From the NCBI RefSeq assembly GCF_000372725.1, contig NW_005201392.1, forward strand, positions 579,892 to 614,041: DNA of 34,150 bases. Reading direction: 5' to 3'. A model generated the notes under the pieces. The model saw only the letters and a program-made list of their open reading frames with translations. It made no database searches and was not told where the DNA came from. Each line of letters opens with the position of its first letter. Positions within the stretch are counted from its first letter, which is position 1. Both the position numbers and the translations under genes were made by a program. Positions 10,153-19,641 of this stretch are shown here, piece by piece. This DNA is from Emiliania huxleyi CCMP1516. Its lineage: Eukaryota; Haptophyta; Isochrysidales; Noelaerhabdaceae.

Positions 10153-10555
10153 TGACGCAGTGTGTACAGCTAAAATAAATAGATAAAGAACGCGGACACA
10201 CCTCACGCGTAGCGGCGTCAGACAGGATGGCTTTTCCCGAAGTTCGCAACCCGCGAAGGCGGCCGCGTCCGTTGAGAACGTTGTCTTGAACTCTTGGAGA
10301 CGCCGCGTTGACGTGAGCAACGCGACGGCCGCTGAGCGCTGTGACGAGAGCCTAATAAATAAATAAATACAACGGACATCACAAGCTAGGGCTGGGTCGA
10401 GGACAGACACGTCCCCACCTTTGCAGGATTTTGCAAAAGCGAGGGGGGAGGGCGCATCGCCGCGCGGAGAGGGCTGGGCACAGGGCACAGGGGATCTCTC
10501 TCGACGAGAGCCTAGCGCGCACCTCAGGTTGAATTTTCTTTTTTAGCGCTATGGA
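10153..10555. other. Intergenic region: transporter 3' end and upstream region of the next gene
   Basis: An AATAAA lies at 10174-10179, 22 bases past the transporter stop. A second A/T-rich cluster with repeated AATAAATA is at 10352-10368. A short T-run ending TTTTTTAGCGCT precedes the ATG at 10556. No reading frame is convincing. Confidence 0.5.
10174..10179 (+). terminator. Possible polyadenylation signal of the transporter gene
   Basis: Canonical AATAAA 22 bases after the TAG stop at 10150-10152. Positional evidence only. Confidence 0.4.
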
Positions 10556-11975
<1,420 letters not shown>

Positions 11976-12632
11976 GCAGGTACTCCGTACTCGCTCTGAA
12001 GCCGAGATAGGGGGAGTTTTTTTTGTTGCCACTTTCTTTTTCGGCATGACTTTGACATTTCTTTCGGGTGGAGCGCCCGGGGCGAGAGACGCGTCAGGTA
12101 CAGAGCAGCTCCGGCTCTCAGGTTTTAGTCGCAGCTCTTCGCCCGGACGAACCGTTTTTTCTGTTTGGCTGCTGTTCACAGGAGGGCTCGAACCACCGCC
12201 TCCTCCTCCTCCGCCTCCTCCTCCTCCTCCGCCTCCTGCTCGTACACGCGCGTTCCCTACCACCAAAACGCACACAGCACGGGTTCGTCCGAGACGAGCC
12301 GAGATGCGCCGAGGCTGCCGAGGCGCCAGCGCGTCGCCTCAAGCACGAGCCACAGGACCTGTGCTCACAGCTCTTCCCGTGAGACGCTGTTCACGAGCTT
12401 GGGGGACGCGAGGCCGGCGCCACGCCACCGACACGGCCGACAGGAGCACGTAAGGCGGCGGCGGCGGTGGCGGAGGCGGCGGCGGGAGCGGGCGAGGGGG
12501 CGGCACGGGAGACGGTGGCGCAGAAGGCGAGGAGTCGGGGCGGTGGATGGCGGTGCAGTGGTACTCGGACGCCTGTGTACAAGCCAGGGGGTGTGAAGGC
12601 ACGCCCTGCACGATATGGAATAGATATAGGCT
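11976..12632. other. Region without a resolved gene
   Basis: It may hold the 3' exons of the plus-strand gene starting at 10556: after a good acceptor (CTGTTCACAG near 12180), a frame reads EGSNHRLLLLRLLLLLRLLL. On the minus strand a Pro-rich frame (12339-12611, SPVPPPRPLPPPPPPP) may belong to the neighbouring Pro-rich gene. Both are low-complexity and I cannot choose. Confidence 0.35.
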
Positions 12633-12850
12633 TTATTGCTCGGCCACCACGGCAGCGGTCCCCGAGACGCGCTGGCCCGAGCGCGTCCAGTAGCGCACGC
12701 AGCGAGGGCGGCCCGCCTCCTTGCAGCCGTCGTGCGCCGTCTTTGGTGCCTCCGCCCACGCCACGGCCACGCATGCCGGCTCGCCCTGGGAGGCGAACGC
12801 GCCTACTAGGTACACGGTGAGGTACACTTCTCCACGCACACAAAGGTGAA
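12633..12850 (-). CDS. Possible terminal exon of a minus-strand gene
   Basis: The frame reads EVYLTVYLVGAFASQGEPAC, then VAVAWAEAPKTAHDGCKEAG, and ends VAEQ with TAA at 12633. The stop overlaps an AATAAA on the same strand (12637-12632). Normal amino acid composition and the stop/poly(A) overlap suggest a real 3' exon. It may be an alternative end of the Pro-rich gene at 12952 or a separate gene; the 5' boundary is not determined. Confidence 0.35.
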
Positions 12851-12951
12851 GAGATCTCAGAGATCTCTCTCTCACAAGGTGTGGTGGGGCGAGGGGGGGC
12901 CGACCCTCGCGACGCCACGTCTAAAGACAGGTGAGCCGTGCTGGGATGTAT

Positions 12952-13734
12952 CTAAGACGGTGTGACTGACGGGCCGTTCTCGTAACACGTGGTCGCGCAC
13001 GCGGCCGCAGAGGAGCAGTCTGCCCACGACTCGAACCTGCGTGCGAGGGGTCGCGTCTCAACCTGTGAGCGGAGTGGAGGCGCCGTGCAGGCCGACGGAG
13101 TGTCTCTCACGTGTCGTCGGCCTCGCCCGCCTCGCGGCAGTATCCGATGCCTATGTTCATCGATCCACAGGCCTTGTTGAGGCGAGCTCTGCACCCGCTC
13201 GCGCAAACCTCGTGCGGCAGCAGCGCCGACAGGAAAGGTGGGGAAAGATGGCACCATGGGTGCGTATGCCGAGGCTCGCGGAGGTTGTGGTGGCGGCGAG
13301 GGGGGTGGCGGCGGCGAGCGGGGTGGTGGCGGCGAGGTCGGCGAAGGGAGTGGCGGCGGCGGCGGCGGAGACGGCTCCGGCGGTGGCAAAGGCGGCAGCG
13401 CGTCGGTGTAAGGCGGCGGACGCCAGGGTGGCGGTAGTGGCGAGGGAGGAGTCGAGGGCGAAGGTGGCGGCAGCTGCGGAGGTGGCGGAGGCGGCGAAAG
13501 TGGCGCTGGCGGTCGAGGTGGCGGACGTGGCGGGGGCAGTGGCGGCGGCGTACTACGTAGTGGTGGCGGCGGCAGCAAGGGTGCCGTCCTAGGTGACGCC
13601 GGCGGCGACAGAGGAAGAAGCGCGGGCCCCGGTGCGTGCGTTGGCTGATCGGCGCTGACCTCTACCGCCACCCAAGCCGCCGCCGTCGTAGCCGCCGCGA
13701 AACTCACCGCCTCCGCCCATGCAGCTGCCATCAC
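12952..13734 (-). CDS. Pro-rich secreted-type protein with a C-terminal Cys-rich module, three exons
   Basis: Exons 13734-13255, 13208-13111 and 13036-12952, about 220 residues. The N-terminus MMAAAWAEAVSFAAATTAAA is signal-like. A long Pro/Ser linker follows, similar to the linkers of the gene at 542. Intron 1 is 46 bases (CCCATG|GTGCCA to CACGAG, phase 0) with a pyrimidine-rich 3' half. Intron 2 is 74 bases (GACAC|GTGAGA to CGCAG, phase 2). Splicing restores a Cys-rich module: VCASGCRARLNKACG, GYCREAGEADDT, then FESWADCSSAAACATTCYEN. Unspliced, the frame becomes Arg-rich and loses most Cys residues, which supports the model. Extracellular matrix or wall location is inferred from composition. 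Confidence 0.6.
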   Translation of the reverse strand: MMAAAWAEAVSFAAATTAAAWVAVEVSADQPTHAPGPALLPLSPPASPRTAPLLPPPPLRSTPPPLPPPRPPPRPPAPLSPPPPPPQLPPPSPSTPPSPLPPPWRPPPYTDALPPLPPPEPSPPPPPPLPSPTSPPPPRSPPPPPSPPPQPPRASAYAPMVPSFPTFPVGAAAARGLRERVQSSPQQGLWIDEHRHRILPRGGRGRRHVRDTPSACTAPPLRSQVETRPLARRFESWADCSSAAACATTCYENGPSVTPS

Positions 13735-14115
13735 CTGCGCCCTCTCGCCGGCGGGAGCGATTTCTCTTTGTTTTTAGGGGTACAGGACGCCGTTCACAAC
13801 TTCGCCGGCGGTGATGTAGCGCAGAGAACCTGCCCACCTCGCTCGGTGGGGATGCGATCTGGGATGTGGTTTGGCGCAAGTTTTGGCGCCGACAGACTAG
13901 TCTGACAGCCCTCTCCAATCACCCTCGCCCAGGGAGATCTTACCTGCCAGCGATGAACGGACCCGAGAGGTGAATCTTGAGACTTGTTATCTCTGTAAAG
14001 AAAGAAAGGAATAAAAAGAAATCCCTTCTCTTGTACCACCCGGTAGTGAGAGAGCGTGCGTTCGGCGTATGGCTTTACTAATGGTAATGCCCATGTGGTT
14101 CTAGCTTGAAGGCTT
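13735..14115. other. Intergenic region
   Basis: It lies between the ends of two minus-strand genes. No frame shows a motif. 13980-14030 is A/G-rich (AAAGAAAGAAAGG). Nothing else is evident. Confidence 0.5.
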
Positions 14116-15933
14116 CTACCCACCGTGGTAGTCAAAGAGGCCCTTGGCCCATCTGATCCCCCCAGGGTCGTCAGGACAGCTTGAGAACCTCTCCGGTGTC
14201 CATTGGCAGCAGAAAATTACGATGTGGTCGGCGTTCACGGTGCTCGCCGCGTCAGCCTCCGCATCGATAGGCACCGGCGCTGCACACACACCTCCATCGC
14301 CGCTCACCTGGATGTAGTATGGATTCGAACTACCGTCAGGGAGCCTTCCCCCAACCGGTGCCCACACGTTGCCGCTTGGGACGCGAGCCCAGGGGTCTGC
14401 CGACCGGCTGCCAGATTTGAACCCCTGGCCGCTATCAAGCGCCGGCGTGGGACTTCCCGTGACGTCAAACTGGTAGTCTGGACAGATCACGTCGAGCGTG
14501 CACAGCCCGCCCGTTTTACCTCGCGAGTTCGTGGTGTAGCCTTGGCGCTCACAGAAGGCGGCAGCGCTCGAGTGGCTCGCAAAATTGGATGGGTCGTGAT
14601 CCTCCTCATAGCGGTAGGCGTTGCCCATGTAGGTGTAGCTAAAGTCCTGAATCTCGAACTCGCGCCTGCACAGTGTGATGTGGGGTGGGCTGAACATCGG
14701 TGCTGGAAGAGAACTTTGGCTCAGATCGAGAGGAGTCCGCGGCTCAAAGTACAGGTCCACGAGCGATACTGGTGCTGCGGCGTTGCTGAAGACGTAGAGG
14801 TAGGCGAATTTTCCACGTATGTCTTCGCGGTCTGCCCGGATGGCGCAGGAATAGGCGCGTGCTTCTTCAGCGGGAGGTGGCGCATCGGGGGGACAGCACT
14901 GGTCTCCCGCGTACGGGAGGCCGCGCTGGAAGCACGACTGCTGGCAGTACTTGCTGGCTGTCCACTCCGCCTTGCCGTTGCACTTGATGCCGCCCCAGGT
15001 GTCGCACGCCAAGTCGTTGCTGGTCATATACGGGTGTGGGACATCAGAGCACTGAGTGCACTGGAGCGCGTACACCTCTGAGCTCTGGCAGAGGAGCTGC
15101 CGCTGGCGGTCCACCGGCTGCCCCCACGTTGCCTTGGCGTCCATCATCGGCATGTCGGCGCGGTACAGGGTGACGGTGGATTCAGAGTTGTGCGGGCCCA
15201 ACCAAACAAATTTCATCCTGCGCGCGGTGGCAGGCAACCGGAACGTGGCGCTCCTTGCCGGCAGGCGAATGGGCCCGTGCTGCGTCGAGTCTCCGGGTTT
15301 TAGGGTGAGAATGCTCACCTCAGCAACCTTCGTCACAGAGTTTGAGCGCGATGTGCAGACCCAACCGCGGGGGCACGCCCCTGCCGTGTCGAGGTGGAAT
15401 ATGTTGTTTCCAACCGTCGCTTTCGAAACCACGCGAGCGCAGCAGCTGCTGTACTCTGGGTAGCCTGCTCCTTGCTCATAGCACGTCTGTTGACAGCTCC
15501 GGTTGATGTAAAAAGTCGAGCCCGCCTTTACGCACATGGAACGGGTCCCGCGCCAGGTTGCACATTCGTGCTGATTGCGATGCATCCACGCAGTCCGTGA
15601 GTCTGAGCACCAAGTGCACGAGCCAGCCGTGGAGATACTCGGCGGCGCGGAGGGCGCTGGCGATGGACCCGGGCAGCAGACGCCTCCAGGGTAGGCGACG
15701 CCGGCGCGGAAGCACGACCGCCGGCAAAACCTCTGTAGATGAAACCACCCGGCGCTGTCACCACACAAAGTTGGGAGGTATTTCCACGTTTCACAATACA
15801 GGCTGTTCTGGATCATGTACGGAGATCTCTCATCATTGCAAGTGATGCAACCAGCCTCGCGCGAGGGCTGTGGTGGTGAGGGGTTCGGCGACAAGACCTG
15901 CGGAGTGCGCGCCAGGACGGCGACAGCTGTCAT
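14116..15933 (-). CDS. Protein with three 8-Cys modules and Pro-rich linker, unknown family
   Basis: Open frame of 605 residues from ATG 15933. Three homologous modules lie at about residues 29-87, 106-165 and 292-347. The shared pattern is C-x2-C-[NS]D, an aromatic and Met, Asn, C-x-T-W, C, an aromatic, C-x3-C, G-x2-Y and a terminal CC. Modules 1 and 2 are joined by a Pro/Ser linker (CPGPSPAPSAPPS). Between modules 2 and 3 is a domain with VAEVSILTLKPGDS and FVWLGPHNSESTVTLYRADM, probably beta-rich. After module 3 comes about 250 residues with further Cys (CAIRADREDIRGKFAYLYVF, CERQGYTTN, FCCQW). The even Cys content suggests a disulfide-bonded extracellular protein. The first residues (TAVAVLA) are only weakly signal-like, so the true start may be in an upstream exon; a 28-base duplicate of the start region lies just upstream. 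I do not recognise the family. Confidence 0.7.
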   Translation of the reverse strand: MTAVAVLARTPQVLSPNPSPPQPSREAGCITCNDERSPYMIQNSLYCETWKYLPTLCGDSAGWFHLQRFCRRSCFRAGVAYPGGVCCPGPSPAPSAPPSISTAGSCTWCSDSRTAWMHRNQHECATWRGTRSMCVKAGSTFYINRSCQQTCYEQGAGYPEYSSCCARVVSKATVGNNIFHLDTAGACPRGWVCTSRSNSVTKVAEVSILTLKPGDSTQHGPIRLPARSATFRLPATARRMKFVWLGPHNSESTVTLYRADMPMMDAKATWGQPVDRQRQLLCQSSEVYALQCTQCSDVPHPYMTSNDLACDTWGGIKCNGKAEWTASKYCQQSCFQRGLPYAGDQCCPPDAPPPAEEARAYSCAIRADREDIRGKFAYLYVFSNAAAPVSLVDLYFEPRTPLDLSQSSLPAPMFSPPHITLCRREFEIQDFSYTYMGNAYRYEEDHDPSNFASHSSAAAFCERQGYTTNSRGKTGGLCTLDVICPDYQFDVTGSPTPALDSGQGFKSGSRSADPWARVPSGNVWAPVGGRLPDGSSNPYYIQVSGDGGVCAAPVPIDAEADAASTVNADHIVIFCCQWTPERFSSCPDDPGGIRWAKGLFDYHGG

Positions 15934-16020
15934 CGGCGCTTTTCGCCAGGACAGATCGCCCGCTTTTCAAGGAACAGATGTGCTTCGCCCCGGCCAGGAC
16001 GGCGACAGCTGGCATCGGCG
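15911..16020. repeat. 28-base direct repeat at the start of the 8-Cys gene
   Basis: 15911-15938 and 15993-16020 match at 27 of 28 bases. On the minus strand each copy contains an ATG followed by codons for Ala-Val-Ala-Val-Leu-Ala, but the copies are 82 bases apart and so in different frames. The true start of the downstream gene is therefore ambiguous. Confidence 0.8.
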
Positions 16021-16137
16021 AGTCTCTCGACGATTACTGGGCCCTGTTTGAGAGATGTTTGTTGATCCGTCGCCGCGCCGGCGCTGTCGGTTGTCCAGGG
16101 ACGTAAGTTCTTCTCTCTCTCCAGCGTATGTGTGTAT

Positions 16138-16330
16138 GTACTTTTAGCTTACTGGGAGAAGAGACACACCACGCGGAACGCATCTCCATCGCTTCGGTGA
16201 AGGGGGTGAACCGTGCCATCCTCGATCGCCGTGCAAAGCTCGCTTCCGAGCTCTCACGCCGCGCGTAGGGCCCTTAGGGGCCTAGAGAACACAACCCCCT
16301 CTCTCTTTTCTCCCAGTAAGCTATAAGTAC
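16138..16330. mobile_element. MITE-like element A (193 bases, intact)
   Basis: The ends are inverted repeats of about 23 bases: left GTACTTTTAGCTTACTGGGA, and right the reverse complement with one mismatch (GTACTTATAGCTTACTGGGA). The interior has a GGTGAAGGGGGTGAACCG block, then GAGCTCTCACGCCGCGCG and a GGGCCC/CTAGAGAACACAACC block. No coding capacity. Its GAGCTCTC (16250-16257) is single and is the empty target site that is duplicated in element B. Confidence 0.75.
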
Positions 16331-16415
16331 GTACGTACTGGGAGAGAGAGACTTCGGTGAAGGGGGTGAACCGTGCCATCCTCGATCGCCGTGCAAAGCT
16401 CGCTTCCGAGCTCTC

Positions 16416-17284
16416 CTGAGGGAGGGTGTAGAGGATGTAGAGTGTAGAGCGCTGTAGAGCTGTAGAGCTGTAGAGCGCTCTGGAGTGCTGTAGAGCTGTA
16501 GAGCTCTACATCCGCCGCGGGACGAGGCGCGTGCGTTGTAGAGCGATGTAGAGCGCGATTTTGTTGTAGAGTTTGTTGTAGAGGCTCTACTCCAAACCGC
16601 CCCGGGAAGGCAGTGACTCAAAGAGGTCAAGTCGCACTAATGGGGTGTCTCCGAGCTTACTGGAGCCCCGATGGACGGCCCTGACTATCACTGACACACA
16701 GAGAGTCCCTCTGACGCGTGACGGCACACAACACCCTATAACTGCGTCATGACCAGCCTGCCATGCGTCGCCGGTGCCGCATTCATCGCAGTGCTTCTTT
16801 AGCAGGCGGTGGACTGTCGGCTGCGAGAACGGTCGCATATTTGCGCGAGGCGAGGCGAGCATTCAGACGGGAGCTCCTGGCGAGCGCGTGCGGGAGCTCC
16901 TGGCTGAGCGTTGAGTCCAGGCGAGTTGTGCTGGCCACGATCGCTACGCCAAGCCGAGCTGACGCGCCGAGGCGCCGGCCAGTCGCAGCCGTGAGGCATG
17001 CCACAGCAGCAGAGGCACCTGCCACCCATTGGGCGGGCAGACAGAAGGCCAGGGCAGCACTGGCAAGTGCAACGCGCCTCATGTCGGAGAGCCAACGTGC
17101 CTCGTTCGCCGCTTACGATGTAGAGTTTGTTGTAGAGATTTCACGTTGTAGAGCGCCTCTACATCGCTCTACAACGCACGCGCCTCGTCACGCGGCGGAT
17201 GTAGAGCTCTACAGCTCTACAGCGCTCTCCAGCTCTACAGCTCTACAGCGCTCTACACTCTACATCCTCTACACCCTCCCTCAG
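16416..17284. mobile_element. Non-autonomous DNA transposon with long terminal inverted repeats (Mutator-like candidate)
   Basis: The element begins CTGAGGGAGGGTGTAGAGG and ends with the exact reverse complement. Inverted arms run about 16416-16555 and 17155-17284, differing by a short indel and few substitutions. They are built largely of GTAGAGC-type short tandem units. The direct repeat GAGCTCTC flanks it exactly (16408-16415 and 17285-17292), and the same sequence is single in the neighbouring MITE, so this is a true 8-base target duplication. Long inverted repeats with 8-9 base duplications fit Mutator-like elements; hAT and P elements also give 8 bases but usually have short ends, and foldback elements share the repeat-filled arms. 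No transposase is visible in the roughly 600-base core. Confidence 0.8.
16783..17082 (-). pseudogene. Possible captured gene fragment inside the 869-base element
   Basis: A 99-codon frame starts MRRVALASAALAFCLPAQWV, a good signal-peptide-like sequence, and continues Ala/Arg-rich to a stop at 16783. An overlapping frame on the same strand (16862-16587) reads FSQPTVHRLLKKHCDECG, which has a more natural composition. Neither is recognisable. The core may carry a piece of host gene, as Pack-type elements do, or these may be chance frames. Confidence 0.3.
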
Positions 17285-17394
17285 GAGCTCTCACGCCGCG
17301 CGTAGGGCCCTTAGGGCCTAGAGAACACAACCCCCTCTCTCTTTTCTCCCAGTACGTACTTTCTCTATGTAGCTCTTACGAACATACCCGTTTT

Positions 17395-17626
17395 TTAGCT
17401 ACTGGGAGAAAAGAGAGAGGGGGGTTGTGTTCTCTAGGCCCTCTCTCTCTCTCTACCCGTAGGTGAACTGCTGACAGGGTTTGCGATGAGGAGCGATCCG
17501 AACGTTTTTCAATGTACAATGTATGTACGTACTTTTAGCTTACTGGGAGAAAAGGGAGAGGTGTTGTGTTCCCTAGGCCCCTAAGGGCCCTATCTCTCAA
17601 TGTATGTGGCTCTTGCGTACATTCCC
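17395..17626. mobile_element. Two truncated or divergent MITE ends
   Basis: 17399-17442 and 17531-17592 each repeat the right-end sequence of elements A and B in inverse orientation (TACTGGGAGAAAAG, GTTGTGTT, CTAGGCCC). They are followed or preceded by a shared motif, TATGTRGCTCTT (R = A or G), at about 17364 and 17600. Neither has a visible partner end. Confidence 0.6.
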
Positions 17627-17761
17627 GGAGGAGGACTTTTTTCACTTTTAACAAACATAAGGCGCGATTAAAACAAAGAAAAATCCGGCACGCGACTGCA
17701 CTGCTGCTTGCACTGCTGCTTGACGCTTGGCGCTCTCTAGAGCTGCAGAGGTGTGGCACGT

Positions 17762-19093
17762 ATGGAACGATCCAAGCGAGTACGCCAGCCGACAGCCCGT
17801 GCCGAGGAGGCTGCGGCCGCAAAGGCGCGGAAGCAAGCGCATCACAGCCGGCCTGTTTCGGCCGATCCGGCCTCCGCCAAGCCGCCCACCACGCCAGCAG
17901 CCGTCATCTGGCCGGGCGGGAGCAGGTGGCGGCCGGGCACGGCCAACTGGGGCACTCGGAGCCCGCTGGCACATGGCTGTGGCAAGTGTCGCTGGAATGT
18001 TCTCGGATGTCGCGGCTGCATCGCCGCTGCCGCCGACTACGTGGCGCCCGCACCGCACGCCTTTGCGCCCGGTAGAGTGAGGCTGCCGGTTGCGGGCATC
18101 GACGCCGACTGCGACGCCGGCGGCGACCGCGACGACCGGATCCGCGGAGTGCAGGCGCTGTTGGATAGTGTGGCCGTGCAGTCAGACGGCGTGGCCGATT
18201 TAGACGGGTTCGGCGTCGTCGCCGTGCATCCAATCTCGCGCGGCACGCTGCTGCGCGATCCGTCCGTCGTCTTTGTGCCTCGGCGTTTTCGCAGCTGCTC
18301 CCTGCCGAGCACTGTGAGCAACGTCTCTTCACACCTCGAGTTCCTGTGAGCAGGCCCTCTGCGTACGCCGTCGCGCACCTTCCGCCGTACCCACACTCGA
18401 GCCGACGACGGGCGGCCAGCCGTTCTGCTCTCTGACCTCCCGCGGCTCTCGCCTAGGTACCACGCGCTCGAGCTCGGCAAGCAGGCGACGCTCTTTGACA
18501 CTCTTTGACACTCTTTGCTCTTTCACGCTCTTTCACGCTCTTTCACGCTCCTTCACGCCCACACGCCCATACTCCCGCACGCCCACACGCCCACACCCTC
18601 TCCAGCTGTCGCTGCCGCCGCACTGCCGCCCCCACACCCCACACCCCTGTTTCATCCCGACCCGCCTGACGCCCGCCCCGCCCCGCCCCGCCCCGCCCCG
18701 CCCCGCCCCGCCCCGCCCCGCCCCCAGAGCTACCTCCGGCTGCGAGAGCCGGCATTCGGCCACGTCTCGCTCACCTACTTTGTCAACGAGGCCAACCACA
18801 CCGCCCGCCCGCATGGCATGTGGCACAAACATCCCGACGGCTCCTGTCTGGGGACGAGCCCTTGTCCCGCACTGTTGAGTGTACCGAGCCTCCTTACCCT
18901 CCCTTCCGTTGCCTACCTTCCCCTACCTTAGGCCGGCCACGGCGGCCTGGCAGGCCCGCCCGCCAACGTGCGGTACAGGGTGTACCGACCGCGAGGAGGC
19001 GGCGCCGCGTACGGCTGCGGGCTCGAGGCGCTGTCCGACATCGCGGCGGGCGAGGAGCTGCTGGCGCGGTACGACCAGACGCTGAGGGAGTGA
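17762..19093 (+). CDS. SET-domain protein (putative lysine methyltransferase) with N-terminal zinc-type motif
   Basis: Model: 17762-18345, 18457-18484, 18728-18802, 18932-19093; phases agree and give about 282 residues. The basic Ala/Lys-rich N-terminus (MERSKRVRQPTARAEEAAAA) suits nuclear location. HGCGKCRWNVLGCRGC is a C-x2-C-R-x4-G-C-x2-C motif, probably zinc-binding. The SET region starts LDGFGVVAVHPISRGTLLRD and continues YHALELGKQ, SYLRLREPAFGHVSLTYFVN, EANHT, NVRYRVY, and ends ALSDIAAGEELLARYDQTL, the usual SET end (DIxxGEEL, then Tyr). The NHSC motif is only NHT here, so activity is uncertain. Intron 1 uses GTGAGC. Introns 2 and 3 use GC donors (AAGCAG|GCGACG, CACACC|GCCCGC) and are the less certain parts. 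The substrate is not predictable. Confidence 0.65.
18661..18725. repeat. CCCCG pentanucleotide repeat in SET-gene intron 2
   Basis: About ten CCCCG/CCCGC units lie directly before the acceptor CCCCCAG. Upstream in the same intron are TTTGACACTC and TTTCACGCTC tandem units (about 18490-18560). The array may serve as the pyrimidine-rich tract. Confidence 0.85.
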
Positions 19094-19641
19094 TCTACCG
19101 AGTCTCAGTGCAGGGCTGGCTGCTGGCCCAGGTCGGCTGCGTGGTACGGGATACTCATTACTGATTACTGTGGCGCGTTGTGGTGTCGCTCCAGTTCAAC
19201 TCGGCAGTTCTCGCGCGCGCTGTGTCCGTCTCGCGGAGAGAGACACCCGACTGCCGACACCGGGGTGTAGGCCGTAGCCGAGACGCGAGAGAGGCCGCAG
19301 AGGGAGCGAGCGGCGCGAAGTACCCTGTGAAGTACCTCTCGTTTTACGACTCTCTCGTGCGAACTCTCTCCGACAGTACTCTAATCTTGCGCTCAGTCAA
19401 TCCGCGCGCCTGGGGCGGAGGGGGCCGCTGGTCCCCCGGCTGTGGAGAGAGGATCGAGCTTAGACGTTAGAGTGAGGCGAGATAATATAAACCACGTTTC
19501 AATATTGACGCGCCACACGCACACTGGCAGCCGGCGGGCCGCACCCCATAACACATAACACTGTGGTGGAGCGGCTCGGGGACCTGGGTCCTGGACGTGC
19601 TCCAGAGAGCGAGCGTAGGTAAATGCGCGAGTTCTGACTGG
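19094..19641. other. Intergenic region between convergent genes
   Basis: It lies between the stops of the SET gene and the minus-strand gene at 19642. The ORFs are short and lack motifs. Nothing further seen. Confidence 0.5.

Larger units (their letters stand above)
16331..17358. mobile_element. MITE-like element B, interrupted by another element
   Basis: The left part (16335-16415) and right part (17285-17355) repeat the subterminal sequences of element A almost exactly: the GGTGAAGGGGGTGAACCG block on the left, and ACGCCGCGCGTAGGGCCC with CTCTCTCTTTTCTCCCAGTA on the right. Between them lies the 869-base insertion 16416-17284, flanked by duplicated GAGCTCTC. Confidence 0.75.

Noticed and set aside
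12165..12200. B-box-like GGTTCGAGCCC on the minus strand, a possible tRNA gene
   Set aside because: The flanking bases do not form a T stem, and no acceptor or anticodon arm could be drawn.
18661..18725. G-quadruplex regulatory element in the CCCCG tract
   Set aside because: The complementary strand is G-rich in steps of four and could fold, but the tract sits in an intron and nothing in the sequence shows a regulatory role.
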